DNA of 64,000 bases from Spirochaetota bacterium. GTDB lineage: Bacteria > Spirochaetota > UBA12135 > COTS27 > JAFLEE01. The notes beneath the pieces are model-generated. The model was not told the origin of the DNA. It was given only the letters and a program-made list of their open reading frames with translations, and did not search any database. Both the position numbers and the translations under genes were made by a program. The stretch lies in assembly GCA_017302015.1 (NCBI GenBank), contig JAFLEE010000015.1, positions 16,176 through 80,175 on the forward strand, written 5' to 3'. Every line of letters begins with the position of its first letter. Positions within the stretch are counted from its first letter, which is position 1. Shown here one piece after another: positions 26,553 to 33,819 of the stretch.

Positions 26553-27529
26553 GCCGCGCGCGATTCGCGCGTGGGGCGACGGGGGTTTCCCTGGTCCTCT
26601 CGCTACTCGGCGGCCCCCTTTCCGCGGGGGACGGCGGCATGGATATGCTCATCGACCGCGACATCTCCCCGTCCGCGGTCGCCCGGGGGGGCTCGGAAGC
26701 CTTCACCATGGCCGCCGCGGCCCTCAAGCCCTCCACGGTGAAGAACACCTTCGAGATCTCCGCCATGTTCCTCCCCGACGGGGTCAGCGCCCAGGAACTC
26801 GGCTGGCTCACCCTCATCGCCAAGCGGCCCTGGCATTTTTCGCTGCTGCATTTCTCCTCGGACGCCGCCGCCATGAGCGGGAGCGGGGAGGCCCTGGGCG
26901 ACCTCAACCTGCGCTTCGTGCGGGTGGGCGCCGGCACCGGCATCCGCCTGGCCAAGACCCCGCTGGTCATCGGGGGCGACGTGCGGTTCCTCAACCAGCG
27001 CACCTACATCTACGAGCGCAATTACCTCTCCTTCGATGCGTCGGCGATCTGGTCCCCGACCAACGTGCCCCTGCGCTTCGCGTTCAACATGCGCAATCTC
27101 GGCTTCGATCTCTTCAACGTGGTGCGCCTGTTCAATCCCCTGACGAACCAGGCCATCGGGTCCTCCTCGTACAGCAATATGTACATCGGCACGCTCCCGC
27201 TCACCTTCAGCTTCGCCACCGGGTTCGGCATCGAGAAGTTCATCATCGAGGCCGCCCTCGACTATTCGCCCCTCCCCCTGGCCTCCTCCCTGGCCGCTTG
27301 GGGGGGAGGCGAGTTCCAGGGGCGCGCCGGGGTGAGTTTTTCCCCCCTGCCCTGGCTCACCCTCATGGCGGGCTGGCGCACCCGGGGCGCGGCCGATAGC
27401 GTGTTCACCGGCGGCATCTCGTTCGTCTTCAAACTGGGCGACCTCCCCATGAATTGGCGCTACGCCATCGAGCCGACGCCGGGCTTCGATCCGACGCATT
27501 TCGTGGGGCTCTCCATCAGGTTCCCGTGA
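26549..27529 (+). CDS. Outer-membrane-like protein resembling the UPF0164/PorV family
   Basis: 326 residues from a GTG at 26549 that overlaps the upstream TGA (GTGA). The signal peptide (ARGATGVSLVLSLLGGPLSAG) is followed by SPSAVARGGSEAFTMAAAA, resembling the 'p.a.a.GgagvA' opening of UPF0164/PorV-type barrels. Alternating hydrophobic strands follow and the protein ends FVGLSIRFP, with a terminal aromatic residue as in barrel proteins. UPF0164 and PorV relatives sit in the outer membrane of spirochaetes and Bacteroidota, the latter shuttling secreted proteins to the surface. Together with the FlgD-like protein this suggests a surface display or export function, by inference. Its stop overlaps the next GTG start in the same way. 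Confidence 0.75.
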   Translation: MSRARFARGATGVSLVLSLLGGPLSAGDGGMDMLIDRDISPSAVARGGSEAFTMAAAALKPSTVKNTFEISAMFLPDGVSAQELGWLTLIAKRPWHFSLLHFSSDAAAMSGSGEALGDLNLRFVRVGAGTGIRLAKTPLVIGGDVRFLNQRTYIYERNYLSFDASAIWSPTNVPLRFAFNMRNLGFDLFNVVRLFNPLTNQAIGSSSYSNMYIGTLPLTFSFATGFGIEKFIIEAALDYSPLPLASSLAAWGGGEFQGRAGVSFSPLPWLTLMAGWRTRGAADSVFTGGISFVFKLGDLPMNWRYAIEPTPGFDPTHFVGLSIRFP

Positions 27530-28701
27530 AACCGCTTCCCGCCGCGGCCCTCCTCGCCCTCCTCCTCGGCTTCGTCGCCCCGTTGCGGGCCGCGCCCGCC
27601 TCCCTCCTCCAGCGGGCGCTCCGGGACCTGGATAAATCGTGGCTCAACGCCGATGGGGAGTTCTCCATGCGGCTCAACATGCACCAGGACGCCTGGCAGG
27701 CCCTCCACTTCACCGACCACCTCGTGGATCCCGTCTACGAGGCCGCGGCCTTCCTGCCCTTCCTCTCCACCACCCCGTTCTTCTCCGTGCGCACCGACCT
27801 CAAGTTCACCCCCGTGAAGGGCTTCCGCGTCTCGCTTTGGTACGATGTCCTGCCGCAATCGGGGCCGAATCTCCAGCAGAATACCCTTTCCTATACGGCC
27901 ATCGCGCCGGACACCGGCGTCTACCCCTTGGGAAGCCTGGCGGGAAACCTTCTCCTGTGGAAATACAACCGGGGCGGGGTGAGCGTCGCCGCCACCCTCG
28001 GCGACTCCTTCACCGTGACCCTGTCCGCCGTCGACCACACCGAGGAGATCACCGGCACGGCCAATAATTTCAGCACCCTCGGGCGGCCCTTCGACGCCTT
28101 CGCCGGCGCCCTCTCCAATCAGTTCCAGAACCGCACGACCTACCGCTTCACCGACCAGGAACTCCACCTCGAGATCCGCCCCCTCAAGACGCTGCCCGTG
28201 GCCCCGAGCTTCAAACTCAGCGCCATCCAGACCTCCTTCGAGTACATCAAACTCGCCAACCCGACCACGGTGATGATCGACCCCTATTCGGGAGGGGCGG
28301 GCTATAACGACCAGATCGGTTGGGAACAGAAGAAACTCGTGCCGACCTTCAACGGCACGCTGCGTATCCAACCCATGAACCCCTGGTGGTTCCAGATCGG
28401 CTATTCCATGACGTGGTTCTCCCCGGGCCTCGACACCAGTTTCGCCGACCCCGCGACCTACGATAACCTGCGCAACGCCCTCACCCTCGACGCCGAGGTC
28501 ACGGTGCACAAGCGCCTGCGCGTTCAGGTGGGCTACCGCTTCGATTGGTTCCAGTACCTCCAGCCCGGCTATTCCGCGTGGCGCACCTATCCCTGGGGCG
28601 CCCCCTACGATGTGCTCCTCACCCAGCCATTGGACAAGACGCTCTTGGGCGAGCGCAACCAGAACCGCTCCAGCGCCTATTTCGGCTTCGTGTTCCGGTA
28701 A
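27526..28701 (+). CDS. Predicted outer-membrane beta-barrel protein
   Basis: 391 residues from the GTG at 27526, coupled to the upstream gene by a GTGA overlap. A clear signal peptide (PLPAAALLALLLGFVAPLRAAP) is followed by alternating amphipathic strands with frequent aromatic girdles, such as FFSVRTDLKFTPVKGFRVSLWY, cut here into the strand cores FFSVRTDLKF and FRVSLWYDVL. The last strand ends SSAYFGFVFR, with aromatic residues close to the C-terminus. I recognise no named family. It is probably a partner barrel of the preceding PorV-like protein. Confidence 0.72.
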   Translation: MKPLPAAALLALLLGFVAPLRAAPASLLQRALRDLDKSWLNADGEFSMRLNMHQDAWQALHFTDHLVDPVYEAAAFLPFLSTTPFFSVRTDLKFTPVKGFRVSLWYDVLPQSGPNLQQNTLSYTAIAPDTGVYPLGSLAGNLLLWKYNRGGVSVAATLGDSFTVTLSAVDHTEEITGTANNFSTLGRPFDAFAGALSNQFQNRTTYRFTDQELHLEIRPLKTLPVAPSFKLSAIQTSFEYIKLANPTTVMIDPYSGGAGYNDQIGWEQKKLVPTFNGTLRIQPMNPWWFQIGYSMTWFSPGLDTSFADPATYDNLRNALTLDAEVTVHKRLRVQVGYRFDWFQYLQPGYSAWRTYPWGAPYDVLLTQPLDKTLLGERNQNRSSAYFGFVFR

Positions 28702-28756
28702 CCGGGGAAGGTCCGCCGATGGAAACGACGCCGCACCCGCCCGTCCGGGATGCTCG

Positions 28757-29066
28757 ATGAGGTCCCGGGGGATCCTCCTCGCCGCCGCGGCGATTTTTTT
28801 CGCCCTTGCGACCGCGCGGCTGTCCGCCCAGGCCGTTCCTCCCGGAACCGGCGCGCGGTGGGTCGACACCGATGGCGACGGGATCCCCGACGAATGGGAG
28901 CGGCACAAGTACCCCACCAGCCCGACCGCGAGGGAGACCGGGGGCGACCGCCGATTTCGCCGCTATGCAGGCCGGGGTCGAATACCGCCTCTCGAGCGCC
29001 GTCCCCGTAGGAGAGTATACCTGGGAGTTCCGGCGCCCCGTGGCCATCCGCAAGGAAGCGCCCTAA
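28757..29066 (+). pseudogene. Small secreted TSP3-type Ca-binding repeat protein, broken by one extra G
   Basis: The start reads MRSRGILLAAAAIFFALATA, a signal peptide, then RWVDTDGDGIPDEWERHKYP, a thrombospondin type 3-like calcium loop (D-x-D-G-D-G-x-x-D). The frame then runs into unrelated Arg/Pro-rich residues. Removing one G from the run at 28940-28944 continues it as TADFAAMQAGVEYRLSSAVP, then VGEYTWEFRRPV, to the TAA at 29066. That would give a 102-residue protein. It is the last gene of the surface operon, 55 bp after the barrel gene. Either a true frameshift or an assembly error in a homopolymer. Confidence 0.6.
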
Positions 29067-29153
29067 ACCCGGGTCGCACACGGCTGAAACCATTTGAAAG
29101 AAAGACCGCCTCCGTGTATCCTTAAGGATCCCGGGGCGCCCACCCCGCACCCC

Positions 29154-32012
29154 ATGCGCCTGCGTACCCCCCTCCCCGCCCCGCTCCACCCATTGGCCGC
29201 CCGTCTCGGGGTGCCCCCCGAATCGCCGGCTCTTTGCATGCTCAGCGACTTTACCCTCGACGGGCGCATCGAATCCCAGTACCTCCTCGCCGCCCCCGGC
29301 CGTCTTCTCGTCCTCGCCGAATCCACGCCCGACGGCGCCCTCATCGATCTCGATCTCAACGACACCCAGGAGTTCCGCTGCATCCCGGTGGTCGGCTCCG
29401 GGCTCCTCCAGATCAAGACCGAGGGGGCGTGGATCGATCTGGTGCGCTACGGCACCGCCCATAAGTACCATTTCCACCGGCTCTCGCGCCGCCTGGGCCA
29501 ATTGGCCAAGGGCGAGACGCTCACCCTGGTGGACGAGGACGAGATCGACCCCTGCCGTTGCCCGAGCTGCGGCCTCATGCGCGAGAACGCGGGAGAGACC
29601 TGCCCCCGCTGCATCGACCGGCGCCTGGTGTTCCGGCGCATCCTTCAGATGGTGAAGCCGTACTGGCCCGCCGCGCTCATCGTCCTGACCCTCATGCTCA
29701 TCGGGGTCACCCTCGACATCGTATCGCCGCTGCTCACCAAGTTCCTCATCGACGATGTGCTCAAGCCGGTGAACCCGGACGCCGTGCGTATGGCGCCGCT
29801 GCTCAATATCCCCCTAGCGGTGGCCCACCTTCTCCCCGGCGTGGTGATGGTGCTGGCGAGCGTCCAGATCCTGCGCACCCTGGTGAACATCTTCAACGGC
29901 CGCCTCGCCACCCGCGTCGGCACGGCCCTCACCCGCGACATCCGCGGCCGCATGGTGGAGCACCTGGAGAAACTCTCCCTGGCCTATTACGACCGCCAGC
30001 AGATCGGCTCATTGGTCACCCGGGTCGCCCACGACACCGACGCCGTGCAGGGGTTCATGTCCCAGCTCTCCGGCGGCTTCCTGCTCCAGATCCTCATGGT
30101 CGCCCTCAGCGTGGGGATGATGTTCCACCTCGAACCGCGCCTGGCCGTCTGGACCCTGGTGCCCGCGCCCTTCGTGCTCCTGGGCACCCTCATCTTCACC
30201 CGCTACGTGCAGCCTCTCTACCGGCGCCTGTGGGACCGCTCCAGCAAGCAGGCGGGCATGCTCAGCGGCCTCCTCTCGGGCATCCGCGTCATCAAATCCT
30301 TCGCCCAGGAGGACCGGGAACTCGAGCGCTTCCAGGCCCATAGCGGCGCGCTTCGCTCCATGCAGGTGCGCCTCGACATGGCGGCCGGCACCTTCTTCCC
30401 GGCCATGGGCCTGCTCTTCCAGGTGGGCGGCTGGATCATCTGGTACGTGGGCGGCCACGCGGTGCTCGGGGGGACGCTCAGCCTGGGCACCCTCATGGCG
30501 TTCCTGGGCTACCTGTGGATGTTCTACGGGCCGCTGTCGCAGCTCACCAACCTCTCCAATTGGGTCACCCAATTCTCGGTGCAGATGCACCGCATCTTCG
30601 AGGTGCTCGACACGCCCATCATCGTCGCCGACGCCGCCGAACCGGTCCGCCTCCCCCAGATGAAGGGAGACATCTCCTTCCTCGACGTGTCCTTCGGCTA
30701 CGTCCGCCAGCAGCCCATCCTGAAGGAAGTCACCCTCGAGATCAAGGCCGGCCAGCGCATCGGCGTGGTGGGGCGCAGCGGCTCGGGGAAGACCACCCTC
30801 ATCAACCTCCTCATGCGCTTCTACGACGTCGAGGAGGGCGAGGTGCGCATCGACGGGGTCGACCTTCGCGCCATCGCCCGGGCCGATATCCACCGCCAGG
30901 TGGGCGTCGTCCTCCAGGAGCCCTTCCTCTTCCGCGGCACGATCTGGGAGAACCTCGTCTACGGCCGCACCGACGCCGACACCGAGCGCGTCATCGCGGC
31001 CGCCAAGGCCGGCAATTGCCACGACTTCATCATGAAGCAGCTCCACGCCTACGACACCTGGGTGGGGGAGCGCGGCTCGGGCCTCTCGGGCGGCGAACGC
31101 CAACGCCTCTCCATCGCCCGGGCCCTCCTGTGCGAACCGCGCATCCTCATCCTCGACGAGGCCACCTCCAGCGTCGACAGCGAAAGCGAGCTCCAGATCC
31201 AGCAGGCCCTGGGCGAACTCACCAAGGGGCGCACCAGCATCATCATCGCCCACCGCCTGACGACGCTGCGGACCTGCGACGCCATCATGGTCATGGACGA
31301 CGGGCGCATGGTGGAATCGGGCACCCACGACGACCTCATGCGCAAGGACGGCCGCTACGCCCGCATGGTGAAGATCCAGGGCACGCTCAACCCCAAGGCC
31401 AACGTCGACGACGTCATCCTCCAGGACGAGGAGAACAAGCGCCAGCGCCAGATCCTCGACGAATCCTACGCGGTCAAGGAGGGGATGCTCCCCCCCGTGG
31501 GCGGGCACCGGGTGCGCTGGCTCGATCCCTCCAACGCGACCATCCGCCGGGACGCCCGAGGGGCCCTCGTCGTCGCCGCCCGGGGCGAGGCCGAGCATCC
31601 GGGGGTCTTCGCGCTGCGCATCATCCCCGTGCAGCACGCCGAGCGCTACATCAGCCTGCGCAATTACGACGGCGAGAACCGGGAGCAGGAAGTCGGCGTC
31701 TTGCGAGCGCTCTCCGATTGGCCCGCCGAGACCCAAGAGGTGCTGCGCGCCGCCCTCGGCCGCCGCTATTTCGTCTACATCGTCACCGGCGTGAAGCGCG
31801 TCGAGCAATTCCAGAATTTCCTGGCCTTCGAGATCGAGACCGACCACGGCCCCAAGAACTTCATCACCCGCTACGCCGGCGCCACGGCCATCGAGTTCGG
31901 CACCGGCGGCAAGATGCTCATCGACGTCGAGGACAACCGCTACCTCATCCCCGAGGTGGCGAAACTGCCGCTCCGGGACCGCATGGTGTTCGAACGCTAT
32001 ATCTATTGGTGA
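29154..32012 (+). CDS. ABC exporter (membrane + ATPase) with zinc-ribbon N-region and fused C-terminal DUF1854
   Basis: 952 residues from the ATG at 29154. An N-terminal beta-rich segment (about 1-130) ends in a Cys cluster (CRCPSCG and CPRC, about 134-154) like a zinc ribbon. An ABC type-1 exporter membrane domain with six helices spans about 165-465. The ATPase has Walker A GRSGSGKT (540-547), signature LSGGE (644-648) and Walker B ILILDEA (D668-E669). Residues from about 780 form a DUF1854-like domain (AERYISLRNYDGENREQEVG, then a C-terminal IDVEDNRYLIPEVAKLPLRD). DUF1854 and a matching ABC transporter are usually separate genes near cyanophycin or peptide metabolism; here they are one chain. 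The transported substrate is unknown. ATCCTTAAGGAT, a perfect palindrome, lies upstream at 29118. Confidence 0.9.
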   Translation: MRLRTPLPAPLHPLAARLGVPPESPALCMLSDFTLDGRIESQYLLAAPGRLLVLAESTPDGALIDLDLNDTQEFRCIPVVGSGLLQIKTEGAWIDLVRYGTAHKYHFHRLSRRLGQLAKGETLTLVDEDEIDPCRCPSCGLMRENAGETCPRCIDRRLVFRRILQMVKPYWPAALIVLTLMLIGVTLDIVSPLLTKFLIDDVLKPVNPDAVRMAPLLNIPLAVAHLLPGVVMVLASVQILRTLVNIFNGRLATRVGTALTRDIRGRMVEHLEKLSLAYYDRQQIGSLVTRVAHDTDAVQGFMSQLSGGFLLQILMVALSVGMMFHLEPRLAVWTLVPAPFVLLGTLIFTRYVQPLYRRLWDRSSKQAGMLSGLLSGIRVIKSFAQEDRELERFQAHSGALRSMQVRLDMAAGTFFPAMGLLFQVGGWIIWYVGGHAVLGGTLSLGTLMAFLGYLWMFYGPLSQLTNLSNWVTQFSVQMHRIFEVLDTPIIVADAAEPVRLPQMKGDISFLDVSFGYVRQQPILKEVTLEIKAGQRIGVVGRSGSGKTTLINLLMRFYDVEEGEVRIDGVDLRAIARADIHRQVGVVLQEPFLFRGTIWENLVYGRTDADTERVIAAAKAGNCHDFIMKQLHAYDTWVGERGSGLSGGERQRLSIARALLCEPRILILDEATSSVDSESELQIQQALGELTKGRTSIIIAHRLTTLRTCDAIMVMDDGRMVESGTHDDLMRKDGRYARMVKIQGTLNPKANVDDVILQDEENKRQRQILDESYAVKEGMLPPVGGHRVRWLDPSNATIRRDARGALVVAARGEAEHPGVFALRIIPVQHAERYISLRNYDGENREQEVGVLRALSDWPAETQEVLRAALGRRYFVYIVTGVKRVEQFQNFLAFEIETDHGPKNFITRYAGATAIEFGTGGKMLIDVEDNRYLIPEVAKLPLRDRMVFERYIYW

Positions 32013-32119
32013 AGCGGCTACCGGGCGGCGGTCCTTGAGGGCGTTCAAATGGGCGGACCCAGGCTCGGCGCACCCTGGCGGCCCGACCCGCTCTTCTGGT
32101 CGATAAAAGAAGGCCCCCG

Positions 32120-33064
32120 ATTCGCATCCGCCACCGTCCCCCGTTTTTTTTCATCCTTTTCCTGACGGCGACCCAACTGAGCGGCGCGACTCAAGGCGCT
32201 TCTGCTCCCCTCCCCGCCTCCCAGGCGGCGGCCCCATGGGTCACCGAGGAGATCCGAGCGACCCGGGTCGAATACCGCATCTTCCCGAGCGTGGCGGCCA
32301 AATCACCGGTCAGTTACCATATCTACCTCCCCGACATCTATCACAAAGAAACGCTGCGCCGCTTCCCGGTCTTGTATTGGCTCCACGGCACCGGCGGCGG
32401 CCTCCCCGGCATCGCAAAACTCGCGGCCTTCTTCGATGACGCGATCCGCGCGGGCAAGACGCCCGCCATGCTCGTCGTCTTCGCCAATGGACTCGCGACC
32501 AGCCTGTGGTGCGATTCCAAGGACGGTTCGGTGCCGATGGAGTCCGTAGTGGTGGAAGAACTCGTTCCCCACGTCGACGCGACCACCCGCACCCGCGCCG
32601 ATCGCGGAGGACGGCTGATCGAAGGCTTCAGCATGGGCGGCTACGGTGCGGCGCGCCTGGGGCTCAAATACCCCGGCGTGTTCGGCGCTATCTCGATCCT
32701 CGCCGGAGGACCGCTGGATCCGGAGTTCAGGGGCCCGAAGGCGCTTTCCGATCCCGCGCTCCGCGAGCGCATCCTACGGACCGTTTTCAGCGGCGATCTC
32801 GAGGCCTTCAAGGCCCAGAGCCCGTGGGTCTTGGCGGCGCGTTACGGCGCCACCGCCCACGGCAGAACGCCGATACGGATTGCGATCGGATCCCTCGACT
32901 TCACCCTCGGCGACAACCGGAATTTTTCCGGGCGCCTCGACGCCTTGAGCATCCCCCACACTTTTTCCGTCGTCCCGGACGTGGGCCATGACTCCCTATC
33001 GCTTATGCGGGGGCTCGGGGAATCCAATTGGGCCTTCTACCGCGAAGTTTTCGGGTTCCAATAA
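32120..33064 (+). CDS. Secreted esterase of the Esterase_D (PF00756) family, start codon uncertain
   Basis: About 314 residues if translation begins at an ATT at 32120; the first conventional in-frame start is a GTG at 32291 and would cut off a clear signal peptide (PPFFFILFLTATQLSGATQG). AGAAGG lies 6 bp before the ATT. There is no ATG in frame between the stop at 32036 and 32291. The domain has LHGTGGGLPG, the nucleophile motif GFSMGGYGAARLG (Ser about 171), and the later Asp and His (GSLDFTLG, VPDVGHDS). Family members cleave ferulate, acetyl or other ester bonds. It follows the ABC exporter by 107 bp. The start may be a rare ATT or CTG, or a base error in the upstream T run. Confidence 0.8.
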   Translation: MRIRHRPPFFFILFLTATQLSGATQGASAPLPASQAAAPWVTEEIRATRVEYRIFPSVAAKSPVSYHIYLPDIYHKETLRRFPVLYWLHGTGGGLPGIAKLAAFFDDAIRAGKTPAMLVVFANGLATSLWCDSKDGSVPMESVVVEELVPHVDATTRTRADRGGRLIEGFSMGGYGAARLGLKYPGVFGAISILAGGPLDPEFRGPKALSDPALRERILRTVFSGDLEAFKAQSPWVLAARYGATAHGRTPIRIAIGSLDFTLGDNRNFSGRLDALSIPHTFSVVPDVGHDSLSLMRGLGESNWAFYREVFGFQ

Positions 33065-33437
33065 CCAAGAGCCCGAGGGCGCCGAAGGCCACGCGCTTTC
33101 CTGATGAAGGGCGCTTGTTCGGGGGATCCCCAACGATTCGACCAAACTTTCCCCGCCCACAAGATTTTTTTCCGGGATTTCTAAGGAGGCTCCACGTCGG
33201 ATGACTGGACGAGCTCCGGAGTTCTTGGCGAATCGCTTCCGCGCCGGAACGCCCATGCGCCGCCGCGAAAACCGTATCGGATGGAATCCATTCGCACATC
33301 GAAGGTTCTAAGTCGGTTTAATTCATCCGCCAAAGAAAAGAGATTCCCCGGCGACCCGATGGTTTGCCAAATCCTCCCCCCCCTATAGAAATGCGTAAGC
33401 GTTTCACGTCGGGGTCGACGCAGGTGCCCGTGATCCC

Positions 33438-33546
33438 GCGCGGGGGAATCGGTCCGCGGAGGAGCGCCTAAGCGCCACCGCAAAACCGCATCGGCCAAAA
33501 CCAGCAGGCGCTTCGAGCGCTCCGGAGCGGATCGATTCCCCTGCGC
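33438..33546 (+). ncRNA. Unit-1 stem of the tandem array, possible structured RNA
   Basis: Bases 33438-33457 pair with 33527-33546 over 20 positions, with two G.U pairs and no mismatch when read as plus-strand RNA. The 5' arm begins GCGCGGGGGAATC and the 3' arm ends ATTCCCCTGCGC. The inner region holds GGAGGAGCGCC and GGCGCTTCGAGCGCTCC, which can extend pairing. On the opposite strand the G.U pairs would be C.A mismatches, favouring plus-strand RNA if it is transcribed. No promoter was recognised. Confidence 0.4.
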
Positions 33547-33649
33547 AGGAGAAGGGATTCCCCGGCGACCCGATGGTTTAACAAATCCTCCCCCCCATAG
33601 AAATGCGTAAGCGTTTCACGTCGGGGTCAACGCGGGTGCCCGTGATCCC

Positions 33650-33758
33650 GCGCGGGTGAAACGATCCGCGGAGGAGCGCCTAAGCGCCACCGCAAAACCG
33701 CATCGGCATAAACCCGCAGGCGCTTCGAGCGCTCCGGAGCGGATCGATTCACCCGCGC
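33650..33758 (+). ncRNA. Unit-2 stem of the tandem array, possible structured RNA
   Basis: Bases 33650-33669 pair with 33739-33758 with 19 of 20 positions matched (one A.A). Relative to unit 1, stem position 8 changes from G-C to U-A on both sides, position 5 from G.U to G-C, and position 15 from G.U to A-U. The pairing is thus kept while the sequence changed. Confidence 0.4.
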
Positions 33759-33819
33759 TGGAGAAGGGATTCCCCGGCGATCCGATGGTTTGTAAAAATC
33801 CTGACAACAGAGCGGAGCG

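Larger units (their letters stand above)
33123..33805. repeat. Tandem array of about 213-bp units with conserved stem-loops, in a 755-bp gene-free gap
   Basis: Two clear units begin GATTCCCCGGCGACCCGATGG at 33342 and 33556 (214 bp apart); a third, truncated after about 38 bp, begins at 33768 (212 bp). A more diverged copy lies upstream, from about 33123 to 33341. Each unit carries a short hairpin (GAAATGC/GCGTTTC, with identical sequence in both copies) and then a 20-bp stem (see separate entries). The gap from 33065 to 33819 contains no gene. It lies between two convergent genes, so a mobile palindromic element, a structured RNA or a chromosome-organising array are possible. Confidence 0.9.

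Noticed and set aside
33123-33805. CRISPR array
   Set aside because: The units are about 213 bp with no short repeat/spacer alternation and no cas genes nearby.
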